Positions 56,795 to 64,000 of a DNA stretch of 64,000 nucleotides are shown one piece after another. Numbering within the stretch: position 1 is the stretch's first letter; every line of letters starts with the position of its first letter. Both the position numbers and the translations under genes were made by a program. A model generated the notes under the pieces. That model made no database searches. It saw only the letters and a list, made by a program, of their open reading frames with translations, and was not told where the DNA came from. Source of the DNA: Agrobacterium cucumeris (GTDB taxonomy: Bacteria; Pseudomonadota; Alphaproteobacteria; Rhizobiales; Rhizobiaceae); NCBI RefSeq assembly GCF_030036535.1, contig NZ_CP080390.1, forward strand, positions 138,279 to 202,278, written 5' to 3'.

Positions 56795-57976
56795 TTATGG
56801 TTTGTCGTTGCGTTCGGGAGGAGGCGTCGGGCCGCTGTGACCGCTGCGCTGTTCATCGAGCTTGGCGTTGGCTAGTCCGAGGATGGACCCCGCATAAGCA
56901 CCGGGAGATCCGATTGCCTTTTCCTTCGCGGCCGAGCCTGCGGCTTGTGCCCCGGAACTGAAGCTTGCGCCTATCCCCCGCAGGGCAGCACCAGCGACGG
57001 ATGAACCGCCAGCTCGTGCGGCTTGGGCCGCCGCAAAACCCGCGCCGGCAGCGCCGGCGGCCAAGAATCCAGCGCCCGCGGCGAAGGACGCCGCTTGCCC
57101 GCCGTGGCGGATTGTCTCCATACCGCCGGTGACGGAGGCTCCCTGGACGACACCCTGGATGATGTTCGGCACGTACATGGCGATGATGAAGACCACGACG
57201 GAAATACCGGCGATCGCCAGGGTGGTGACAAACTGGTCGGAGGATGCGGTCGGGGCATTGGCCAGACCCAAGAGGACCTGTGACCCAATCTTTGCGATCA
57301 TCACCAGCGCCATCAGTTTCATGCCAACGCCGAAGGCGTAGACAAGATAGCGAACAGCAAAGTCTTTGGTGAAGGAGGAACCGCCCAGGCCAAGCATGAT
57401 CATGCCGGCGAGCAGGCCGACATACATCTCAACCATCACCGAAACAAAAATCGCGGCAACCAGCGAAAAGCAGATGACGACGACACCCATTGCCAGCACC
57501 GCGGCAATCGCCAGCGCATTGTCCTCGAATACGCCGAACTGCGCCTGTTGCGACATTTGCGAGGCGACGCGAATGCCGGCATCGAACACTTCAGCGGGCG
57601 AGGCTGAACCGCCGCCGGCACCAATTTGGAAAAGACTGTCAACCACCGCCCGGGCAAAGGTCGGACCTTGGGTCAGAACGAATGCGAAGAACCCGACGAA
57701 CATGATCCGGCGCACCAGCTCCGCAAACCAGCTATCCAGCGAGGCTGACTGGATCGCCAGCCAGACGGCGGCAATGCCGATCTCGATCGTTGCGAGGATC
57801 CAGAACAGCGATTTCGCCGCATCCATGATGGTGGTCTCCCAGCCCTTCGCGGCAGAGGAGACCTGGTTTTCCAGTTCCGTGAGGACCTGCCCCTCCTGCG
57901 CAAATGCGGGAGCAGCATAGGCGAGGAAGAACAGACCAGTTATCAGGAGTGAACGTGTGACAGCGGGCTTCACCAT
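56795..57976 (-). CDS. trbL: TrbL, polytopic VirB6-like protein
   Basis: 393 residues. A signal-like N-terminus (SLLITGLFFLAYAAPAFA) and five or more hydrophobic segments, followed by an Ala/Gly-rich C-terminal region. It is the inner-membrane part of the DNA path. ATG 57976 overlaps the trbK end by seven bases. Confidence 0.93.
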   Translation of the reverse strand: MVKPAVTRSLLITGLFFLAYAAPAFAQEGQVLTELENQVSSAAKGWETTIMDAAKSLFWILATIEIGIAAVWLAIQSASLDSWFAELVRRIMFVGFFAFVLTQGPTFARAVVDSLFQIGAGGGSASPAEVFDAGIRVASQMSQQAQFGVFEDNALAIAAVLAMGVVVICFSLVAAIFVSVMVEMYVGLLAGMIMLGLGGSSFTKDFAVRYLVYAFGVGMKLMALVMIAKIGSQVLLGLANAPTASSDQFVTTLAIAGISVVVFIIAMYVPNIIQGVVQGASVTGGMETIRHGGQAASFAAGAGFLAAGAAGAGFAAAQAARAGGSSVAGAALRGIGASFSSGAQAAGSAAKEKAIGSPGAYAGSILGLANAKLDEQRSGHSGPTPPPERNDKP

Positions 57977-58170
57977 CTCGGCCGTATCTCCTGACCATCC
58001 TTGATCGGCGGCAGCTCCTTATTCGAGCCGAAGAACTTCTCCCGGGCTGAGCGCTGCTCCTCGGTAAGCGCAGGTCTTCCGCCGTCGCTGGATTTTACGA
58101 TCAGCACTGTGGCCGCGGCGGATGCAGCGGCGACAGCAAGCACCAAAGCAATTAGGACGGATCGGCTCAC
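57970..58170 (-). CDS. trbK: TrbK, entry-exclusion-type protein
   Basis: 66 residues: a single hydrophobic segment (VLIALVLAVAAASAAATVLI) and a charged tail. The place between trbJ and trbL identifies it as TrbK, which in RP4 prevents entry of the same plasmid. There is no cysteine, so unlike RP4 TrbK it cannot be a lipoprotein. Its last residues (AREKFFGSNKELPPIKDGQE, then IRPRW) resemble the end of TrbJ next door. Confidence 0.85.
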   Translation of the reverse strand: MSRSVLIALVLAVAAASAAATVLIVKSSDGGRPALTEEQRSAREKFFGSNKELPPIKDGQEIRPRW

Positions 58171-58970
58171 CAGCGTGGCTCCATTCTCTGACCTTCCGGA
58201 ATGCTCTTGACCTCAGCGTTGAAGAACTTTTCCCGCCGGGCCTGCGCCAGGTCCTTGTCGGTCTGCTCCGTCTGTAGCCAGGTTCCCATCATCGTCATCT
58301 GTTGCGAGACGAGACCGCGAAGCTTCTGCATCTGGGCAACCTGCTGAGCGGCGATCTCGTGGCCGACCTGCAACGCTTTCATCTGCCCGTCCGCCGTTTC
58401 GGACATCGACCGCAGCGAGGACATCGTATCTTCCTCGCTATCGAACTGGTCGGCCGTTAGGCTCGCAGCCTTCAGCGAGCTGGCGATCGTGTCGCGGTTG
58501 GTCGTCGACCAGGACTGATAAGTCGAGGAGAACGTCGCGTTATCCGGCAGGTTGGTTTTGAGGTCGGCGTAGCTCTGAAAGCGCTGCTGAAGAACGTCGT
58601 CGGCGTTGCCCATGGAGAATGAGATACTCTGACCCTGGTCGACAATACTGCGGAGCTGATTGAGATCGCTTTCGACCTGCCCCCAGACATGGTCAGGCAG
58701 CTGCGCGGTGTTTTGCAGCATGTTTTGGTAGATCTTAAGCTGGTTCTGGATCTGCTCCGCAAGCTGGCTGATCTGCGTCAGCTGATTGTCGACCTGGAGG
58801 CCCGAGCTCTTGAGAAGGTCCACCAATTGCGCATTGTTGGCGAGCTGCGTCCACTCCGTCGCAGCACCGGTGGCGGTCCCCGCCCGTGCTGAAGGTACGG
58901 CTCCGATCGTCAGGGCCGCGGCCGCCAGGCAGGCTAACCATCTATTCGAACTTGAGTAGCGATGCGGCAT
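58167..58970 (-). CDS. trbJ: TrbJ, VirB5-like protein
   Basis: 267 residues from ATG 58970 (GAGGAG six bases upstream). A signal peptide ends at PSARA; the mature protein is mostly helical with Gln-rich coiled-coil stretches (LTQISQLAEQIQNQLKIYQN). VirB5-like proteins sit at the pilus tip or periplasm and aid mating contact. The start overlaps the trbE end by 29 bases and the stop overlaps trbK by four. Confidence 0.93.
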   Translation of the reverse strand: MPHRYSSSNRWLACLAAAALTIGAVPSARAGTATGAATEWTQLANNAQLVDLLKSSGLQVDNQLTQISQLAEQIQNQLKIYQNMLQNTAQLPDHVWGQVESDLNQLRSIVDQGQSISFSMGNADDVLQQRFQSYADLKTNLPDNATFSSTYQSWSTTNRDTIASSLKAASLTADQFDSEEDTMSSLRSMSETADGQMKALQVGHEIAAQQVAQMQKLRGLVSQQMTMMGTWLQTEQTDKDLAQARREKFFNAEVKSIPEGQRMEPRW

Positions 58971-61398
58971 CGTGAACTCCTCTCGTTTCAAGCCAGCGGA
59001 TTGGCCACTCGCGGCCATGTCCGGATTTCAGTGCGCGGATGCGCTTGAGGTCGTCCTTGCCCGACGCGCCGACAAAGCTCAGCGCAACCGGCCCCAGCGA
59101 CATGTCGAAGAGCCGCCGGCCTTCCGGCGTGGCGACGTAGTATTCGCGTTTGGGGACTGCGTTCGAGACGATCTCAATCTGGCGCTCGTTGAAACCGATA
59201 CGCTCGTAAAATTCACGTGTTCCTGGCTCTCTGGCGGCGCCATTCGGAAGGCAAATCTTGGTTGGGCAAGACTCCTTCAGCACATCGATAATCCCGGACC
59301 GTTCGGCATCCGAGATCGATTGGGTCGCAAGGACAACGGCGCAGTTCGCCTTGCGCAAGACCTTGAGCCATTCCCTGATCTTGCTGCGGAAAACTGGGTG
59401 GCCAAGCATCAGCCACGCCTCATCGAGCACGATCAGGCTCGGCGATCCATCCAGACGCTTCTCAATCCGCCGGAACAAGTAGGTCAGCACCGGCACGAGA
59501 TTGCGCTCGCCCATGTTCATCAGCTGCTCGATTTCGAAGGTCTGGAAGGCCCCGAGTGTCAGGCCGTCCTCCTCCGCATCGAGGAGCTGGCCCATCGGCC
59601 CGTCAACGGTGTAGTGATGCAGCGCATCCTTGATCTCGCGCAGCTGCACGCCGCTGACGAAATCCGAGAGTGAGCGACCGGATGCGCTCGCCATCAGTCC
59701 GACCTGCCGAGAAATGGCGTTACGATGATCGGGGGTGATTGTGACGCCCTGCAGACCGACCAGCATCTCGATCCACTCGGTCGCCCAGGCCCGGTTGGCA
59801 TCACTTTCGAGATCAGAAAGCGGGCAGAAGGCCAAGGCCCTCCCCTCTTCCGCATTGTCGCCGCCGATCTCATAGTGATCACCACCGGCAGCGAGCGTCA
59901 GGGGAAGAAGTGAACTGCCTTTGTCAAAGGCGAAGATCTGCGCATTTTCGTACCGGCGAAACTGTGCGGCGATCAGAGCAAGCAGCGTCGACTTACCAGA
60001 ACCTGTCGGACCGAAGATCAACGTGTGGCCGACATCATCGACATGCAGGTTCAGACGGAACGCTGTCGAGCCGGTCGCAACCTGCATCAAGGGAGGGGAA
60101 TTCGGTGGGTAAAAGGGGCATGGCGCGATCGGGTTTCCGGCCCAGACCGAATTCAGCGGAATCAAGTCGGCGAGATTGCTGGTGTTGATCAGTGGCTCAC
60201 GGATGTTGCAGTACCAGTTGCCCGGCAGGCTGCCGAGATAGGCATCGGTGGCGTTCAGCGTTTCGATCCGCGCCCCAAACCCTTCCGCCTGGATCAGCCG
60301 CCGGATCGCTTCGGCCTTCTCCTGCAGGGCTTCGCGATCGTTGTCGAATAGCACGACGACCGGTGTGTAATATCCATAGGCAACCAGCTGCGATGAGGCC
60401 TGCGCGATGGCGTCCTCGGTCTCGGCGACCATGGTCATCGCGTCTTGGTCGACGGATCGACTTTGTGTCTGAAATATCTGGTCGAAGAACGGCCGGACCT
60501 TCTGCTGCCATTTCCTGCGTGTGCGTTCGAGCTTCTGTCGGGCCTCCTCGGCATCAAGGAAGATGAAACGTGATGACCACCGATAGGTGAGCGGCATCAG
60601 GTCAAGACTATTCAGAATGCCCGGCCAGCTTTCAGCCGGCAGACCGTCGATCGCGACGACGCCGAGAAAGCGATTTTCGACCTTCGGCGTCAGTCCGTGT
60701 TCAAGCTCCGCCGTGGCGATCCAGTCGAGATACATCGGAACATCGGGAAGCCTGATTGGATGGTTCTCGCCGGTAATGCAGAAGCGGGCGAACTGAAGCA
60801 GTTCGTCATATCGGGCAATTCGCTCCCCTCCCCTTCCGACCGTTTCTCGGGTTTCCATTCGCCGGATCGAAAGTGTGTTGGCAAAATACTGCTCAAGCTC
60901 TCGCACCGCGTTCTTGAACACGAAGAGCACCGTGTCCGCGTAGGATTTCTTCCGGCTCTCCTCGTCCGAATAGATGTACTTGCTGAGAGCTGTTTTCTTG
61001 GACTCGAGCGGCCGGTAAGTCAGGATCAGCGCATGCTTGCTCTCGAAATGCCCCTGCTCGCGCGCGAAATGCGCCCGGCGCTCCCCGTCGATTGCGCGGG
61101 TTACCGGATCGGGGAAATGGCAACGGTCTTCTGTGGGATAGTCGACCGTCGGAATGCGAATGGCGTCGACCTGGATCATCCAGCCGCTTCCAAGCCGCGA
61201 CAGAACGGCGTTGATCTGCCTCGACAGGTCGTTGCGTTCGAGGTCAGTCGCACTTTCGGAATCTGGTCCCGCGAAATACCAGCCGGCCATCAGGCTTCCG
61301 TCCTTCAAGAGGAGGACACCATTGTCGACCAGGCCGGCATAGGGAACGAGATCAGCAAAGGAAGGGCCGGTCGCCCGGAAGCGTTTGAGAGCTACCAT
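58942..61398 (-). CDS. trbE: TrbE, VirB4-like ATPase
   Basis: 818 residues, the usual TrbE length. Walker A GPTGSGKST near 463-471 and Walker B SLIVLDEAW near 650-658, followed by LATQSISDAERSG. It energises pilus and channel assembly at the inner membrane. It starts 10 bases after trbD, with GGAGG upstream. Confidence 0.96.
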   Translation of the reverse strand: MVALKRFRATGPSFADLVPYAGLVDNGVLLLKDGSLMAGWYFAGPDSESATDLERNDLSRQINAVLSRLGSGWMIQVDAIRIPTVDYPTEDRCHFPDPVTRAIDGERRAHFAREQGHFESKHALILTYRPLESKKTALSKYIYSDEESRKKSYADTVLFVFKNAVRELEQYFANTLSIRRMETRETVGRGGERIARYDELLQFARFCITGENHPIRLPDVPMYLDWIATAELEHGLTPKVENRFLGVVAIDGLPAESWPGILNSLDLMPLTYRWSSRFIFLDAEEARQKLERTRRKWQQKVRPFFDQIFQTQSRSVDQDAMTMVAETEDAIAQASSQLVAYGYYTPVVVLFDNDREALQEKAEAIRRLIQAEGFGARIETLNATDAYLGSLPGNWYCNIREPLINTSNLADLIPLNSVWAGNPIAPCPFYPPNSPPLMQVATGSTAFRLNLHVDDVGHTLIFGPTGSGKSTLLALIAAQFRRYENAQIFAFDKGSSLLPLTLAAGGDHYEIGGDNAEEGRALAFCPLSDLESDANRAWATEWIEMLVGLQGVTITPDHRNAISRQVGLMASASGRSLSDFVSGVQLREIKDALHHYTVDGPMGQLLDAEEDGLTLGAFQTFEIEQLMNMGERNLVPVLTYLFRRIEKRLDGSPSLIVLDEAWLMLGHPVFRSKIREWLKVLRKANCAVVLATQSISDAERSGIIDVLKESCPTKICLPNGAAREPGTREFYERIGFNERQIEIVSNAVPKREYYVATPEGRRLFDMSLGPVALSFVGASGKDDLKRIRALKSGHGREWPIRWLETRGVHDAASLLKFE

Positions 61399-61408
61399 GG
61401 CCGCCTCC

Positions 61409-61708
61409 TCAATACCGGCGCCAAGGCGATGTCGTCGCCTTGTAGGTGGGCTTGTAGGAAATGTGCCTGATATAGACTTGCCGCATGAACGGGTCGGACT
61501 TCGCCATCATTCTGAGGAGCCCGACGATCACGACCCAGACGGCGATTCCGAAGAGCGCCGAATAAACCGTCAGCACCACGAAGATCAGGATGACGGCGGC
61601 GAGACCGGTCAGCAACACAAGCTCCCTGTCGGCGCCCATCAGCAGGTTTGGACGCGACAGTGCACGGTGGATGCGGTTGCGCTGCAGGCCGGATGGGGAA
61701 TTAGCCAT
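61409..61708 (-). CDS. trbD: TrbD, VirB3-like protein
   Basis: 99 residues from ATG 61708. Two hydrophobic segments near 32-68 and the VirB3-like opening [20 protein letters not shown]. It assists TrbE at the inner membrane. It overlaps the trbC end by eight bases. Confidence 0.93.
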   Translation of the reverse strand: MANSPSGLQRNRIHRALSRPNLLMGADRELVLLTGLAAVILIFVVLTVYSALFGIAVWVVIVGLLRMMAKSDPFMRQVYIRHISYKPTYKATTSPWRRY

Positions 61709-62084
61709 GAGTTCCCTCCCCGCCTCCGGCCGATCCAATCGTGGTGAGCTGTTCGCTCGTCAGTCCTATCGAGGCGCCGGTTGCGCCAAACAGGCCGACG
61801 ATGTTGGTGGCGCCGAGGAGGATGCCGGCGACGAGAACGACGTATACAAGTCGCCGCGCGAAATCATTCAGTTCGCCGCCGAAGATGAGCATGCCGCCGG
61901 CGATGGCGACTGCTGCAAGCGCGATCGCACCCGCGACCGGGCCGGTGATCGACTCCTGGATCTGCTGCAGCGGCCCTTCCCACGGGAGACTGCCGCCGGA
62001 GCTGGCAAGGGTCGGCGCGACCGAGGCGAGAACGATGGGCGCCGCCAAGAGCGCGACGGCGATGAATGATTTCCTATGCGACAT
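61701..62084 (-). CDS. trbC: TrbC, pilin precursor
   Basis: 127 residues from ATG 62084. A long signal peptide ([20 protein letters not shown]), then two hydrophobic helices as in VirB2/TrbC pilins, ending in a Gly-rich tail that maturation by TraF would trim before cyclisation. It overlaps trbB by 11 bases. The frame is open to 62198 but only this start gives a signal peptide. Confidence 0.93.
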   Translation of the reverse strand: MSHRKSFIAVALLAAPIVLASVAPTLASSGGSLPWEGPLQQIQESITGPVAGAIALAAVAIAGGMLIFGGELNDFARRLVYVVLVAGILLGATNIVGLFGATGASIGLTSEQLTTIGSAGGGEGTHG

Positions 62085-63051
62085 GGCGCGCTTCCTGTTC
62101 TTCTGTGAGCTGATCGGATTCGACCTCGTATTGACCGTTGACGAACCGCTCGACCTGGATGACGTCGCGAACGCGCCGTCCGCGCGGCGTCCGCTCAATG
62201 GAGATCACGAGATCGACGGCTTCCCCGATCACCTCTTGCATCGGCTGCTGGCTTGCCTCGGCCGTCAGCTGTTCAAGACGGCGCAGCGCCGACATGGCGG
62301 TGTTCGAGTGGATGGTCGCCACGCCGCCCGGATGACCGGTGTTCCAAGCCTTGAGCAGGGTCAGGGCAGCGCCGTCGCGGACCTCGCCCACAACTATCCG
62401 ATCAGGACGCAGGCGCATCGTGCTCTTTAGAAGCCGTGCCATGTCGATCGTATCGCTGGTATGGAGCAGAACTGCGTTCTCGGCAGTGCATTGAATTTCG
62501 GCGGTGTCTTCCAGAATGACGAGCCGATCTTCTGGCGCGCTTTTCACGATCTCGTCGATCACAGCATTCGCAAGCGTCGTCTTGCCCGAGCCCGTTCCCC
62601 CGGAAATGATGATGTTGAGCCTCGCGGAAATCGCGCTGCGGATCGTCGCGGCCTGGTATTCGGTCATCACTCCGGTCCGGACGTAATCTTCGAGCGGGAT
62701 GAGGCGCGATGCCCTGCGCCGGATCGTGAAAGCAGGCCTGGCGACCACGGGAGGCAACAGTCCCTCGAAGCGGTGACCGCCGATCGGCAGCTCTCCGGAG
62801 ATGATCGGCTGTTCGGTATCGACCTCCGACTGCAGTGCATGCGCGACAGTACCGATCACCATTTCGGCCGCGGCCGGGGACATTTCGCCGGCGGGCGCAA
62901 CGCCATGTCCGAGGCGTTCGATAAACAGCTTTCCATCCGGATTGAGCATGATCTCGACGACTGTTGCATCGTCCAGCGCCACGCAGAGCTGGTCACCGAG
63001 TGCTTCCTGAAGTTTACGCACAAGCCGAGGGTGAGAGCGAAGCTGGTTCAC
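62074..63051 (-). CDS. trbB: TrbB, VirB11-like ATPase
   Basis: 325 residues. N-terminal domain with AALD-type opening (here [20 protein letters not shown]), Walker [10 protein letters not shown] near 150-158, Asp-box ILEDTAEIQ and Walker B-like [10 protein letters not shown]. It is a hexameric traffic ATPase that switches the channel between pilus assembly and DNA transfer. It follows traI by nine bases. Confidence 0.96.
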   Translation of the reverse strand: MNQLRSHPRLVRKLQEALGDQLCVALDDATVVEIMLNPDGKLFIERLGHGVAPAGEMSPAAAEMVIGTVAHALQSEVDTEQPIISGELPIGGHRFEGLLPPVVARPAFTIRRRASRLIPLEDYVRTGVMTEYQAATIRSAISARLNIIISGGTGSGKTTLANAVIDEIVKSAPEDRLVILEDTAEIQCTAENAVLLHTSDTIDMARLLKSTMRLRPDRIVVGEVRDGAALTLLKAWNTGHPGGVATIHSNTAMSALRRLEQLTAEASQQPMQEVIGEAVDLVISIERTPRGRRVRDVIQVERFVNGQYEVESDQLTEEQEARHVA

Positions 63052-63060
63052 GGATTTCTC

Positions 63061-63684
63061 CTACGCTGCCTTGCTGAGGGAGGTGAATTCAGAGCGATAG
63101 TTGGCGGGACGGAGCTTTTGAAATGTACTGGCGTCGGCGAGTAGGATTCCCGCGACCGCCATCGTCACCCCGAACTTCCTGGGCTCGCCCAAGCGCTGAA
63201 GGGGCCACCCGACGCGCGCGAGGATCCGCTCGAAACGCAGGTCAGTGACGGTGACGATTTCGGTGAAACCGTTCGACATGCACCATTCGATGATGCCGGC
63301 GAACATGGTCAGCGTCGCCTCATGGACGGATCCGTCTCCCCTGCCCTCGCCGAGCGCCGTATCGACGCAAAAACGGGAGCTCTCGATCATCGCGGAATGG
63401 GCGTTCAACCGGCCATTCGGAAGGAGTGAGTGAAAGACGTCGGCCACCATTGTGGGGCCAGGCGCCGGAAGCAGCCGCGCGCATCCTGCTACCTGGCGAC
63501 TGTCGGAAATTGCGAGGATGTAAGTCGGTATCAGAGTGTCGAAAGCATCCAATTCCACGCCGTCGATAACTTCGACATCCCAGCCTAGCCGGTCGGCGAA
63601 GACCCGCGCGCGTAGCTCGTGATGGCGGTGGATAAGCTCAGCTTCCTGAATATTTTTCGGTGTTGAGATCGCGAGAACCTGCAT
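63061..63684 (-). CDS. traI: TraI, acyl-homoserine lactone synthase (LuxI type)
   Basis: 207 residues with the full LuxI signature: Arg 25 and Phe 29 (ELRARVF), Trp 35, Asp 46 and Asp 49, Arg 70 (AGCARLLP), and Glu 101-Ser-Ser-Arg 104 (MIESSRFCV). It makes the autoinducer for TraR from SAM and an acyl-ACP; Ti TraI makes 3-oxo-C8-HSL but the acyl chain here cannot be read from sequence. First gene of the trb operon. Two tra boxes upstream give positive feedback. Confidence 0.96.
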   Translation of the reverse strand: MQVLAISTPKNIQEAELIHRHHELRARVFADRLGWDVEVIDGVELDAFDTLIPTYILAISDSRQVAGCARLLPAPGPTMVADVFHSLLPNGRLNAHSAMIESSRFCVDTALGEGRGDGSVHEATLTMFAGIIEWCMSNGFTEIVTVTDLRFERILARVGWPLQRLGEPRKFGVTMAVAGILLADASTFQKLRPANYRSEFTSLSKAA

Positions 63685-63743
63685 GAATTTCTCCGTCGTC
63701 GTTGTTCGGCGGAGAACTCAGCACGGTTTGGACACGGTGAGTA

Positions 63744-63761
63744 GTTGTAGGATTCTACAAG
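63744..63761. promoter_or_regulatory. tra box, proximal to traI
   Basis: GTTGTAGGATTCTACAAG, an 18-bp imperfect palindrome with seven of nine half positions paired, 60 bases before the traI start. This is the most symmetric of the three boxes. The sequence differs from the canonical Ti tra box (ACGTGCAGATCTGCACAT), so this TraR should have its own specificity. Confidence 0.8.
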
Positions 63762-63843
63762 GTAAGATCCAGCTGAGTCGCGGTGGTGAGTCTGCTTTAG
63801 CTGGACGACAATGCGGATTCCGTGTCGTCTCCTTTGGGTTACG

Positions 63844-63861
63844 ATTGTAGGATTCACAGTA
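63844..63861. promoter_or_regulatory. tra box, distal (rep-facing)
   Basis: ATTGTAGGATTCACAGTA, sharing the first ten bases with the proximal box from its second position on, and identical over 20 bp (63842-63861) to the reverse strand of the box at 45633-45652. Exactly 100 bp from the proximal box. It is placed to act on a divergent repABC promoter as in Ti plasmids. Confidence 0.75.
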
Positions 63862-63954
63862 AGACAAATCATGAACATAGCTGACGGTCTGGTATGCTAA
63901 CAGGTTGTATTAGATAATAAATCCGGATTTTGTGTGTTAGGTGGATCTGCGGTC

Positions 63955-63971
63955 GTTAACCTTCTGTTAAC
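63955..63971. repeat. GTTAAC repeated with 11-bp period
   Basis: GTTAAC at 63955-63960 and again at 63966-63971, each a palindrome and 11 bp apart, about one helical turn. It may be an operator near the expected rep promoter, or chance. Confidence 0.3.
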
Positions 63972-64000
63972 GCTATTTCCCTTGCGGCATTGCCAGAATC

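Larger units (their letters stand above)
63685..64000. other. traI upstream control region, probably shared with rep genes
   Basis: 316 bases to the right edge without a gene. It contains two tra boxes 100 bp apart and an AT-rich section (63885-63980). On Ti-type plasmids repABC is divergent from traI here, but no RepA start is visible inside the window. Confidence 0.45.

Noticed and set aside
63862..64000. Start of repA at the right edge
   Set aside because: Expected from Ti-type gene order, but no start codon with RepA-like sequence is visible before the edge.

Overview
This window looks like part of a large, self-transmissible repABC-type plasmid of a Rhizobium (R. leguminosarum/etli/tropici group) or a close Agrobacterium relative. 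The evidence is a complete Ti-plasmid-style quorum-regulated conjugation system (traI-trbBCDEJKLFGHI, traR, traM, traCDG, oriT, traAFBH), many small conserved rhizobial plasmid genes, and GC-rich, densely packed coding DNA. The rep genes are not in the window and would be expected just past its right end.

Region 1 (1-17.05 kb) is a catabolic block. A divergent, edge-truncated SGNH hydrolase faces a run of same-direction genes: sugar-type ABC importer (binding protein, ATPase, two permeases), a second SGNH hydrolase of the acetyl-ester/acyltransferase type, glycerol kinase, glycerol-3-phosphate dehydrogenase, AMP-forming acetyl-CoA synthetase, adenylate kinase, a chemoreceptor, class I fructose-bisphosphatase, class II FBP aldolase and triose-phosphate isomerase. 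Together these would import an ester, split it in the cytoplasm into an acid (most simply acetate) and glycerol, activate the acetate and recycle the AMP, and send glycerol through DHAP up to fructose-6-phosphate. My working hypothesis is a dedicated system for acetylated glycerol or a similar short-acyl polyol ester, with its own chemotaxis.

Region 2 (17.1-18.8 kb) holds three regulators: a small LuxR-type HTH protein, an XRE protein with a shortened first HTH helix, and an AraC-family protein.

Region 3 (19.1-37.4 kb) is plasmid accessory backbone: a toprim primase-like protein, DUF1419- and DUF3085-type proteins, a 1702-residue methyltransferase/helicase fusion, a ParB-like nuclease-domain protein, a DUF7007-type protein, a VapBC-like toxin-antitoxin pair, ArdC antirestriction protein, a plasmid-borne PanD, a DUF736 protein, a WGR protein and several very small genes. 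Several of the small genes share related 5' leaders. The region lies on the predicted leading side of oriT, which fits an establishment/anti-defence role.

Region 4 (37.8-41.7 kb) repeats the theme of region 1: a small ORF, a close paralogue of the ABC binding protein without transporter subunits, and a second chemoreceptor ending in a CheR/CheB-binding-type pentapeptide. One operator-like motif (TTCATTC, five bases, GAATAATTATT) lies before the ABC operon, before the first chemoreceptor and before this block, which suggests a single transport-plus-chemotaxis regulon.

Region 5 (42-63.7 kb) is conjugation: an SNase-like nuclease, traG, traD and traC on the minus strand, oriT, traA, traF, traB and traH on the plus strand, a small XRE repressor with its own palindromic operators, traM and traR convergent, and the trb/traI operon on the minus strand. 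Three lux-type boxes, two of them identical over 20 bp, lie in the traC-traA gap and upstream of traI and are the predicted TraR targets.
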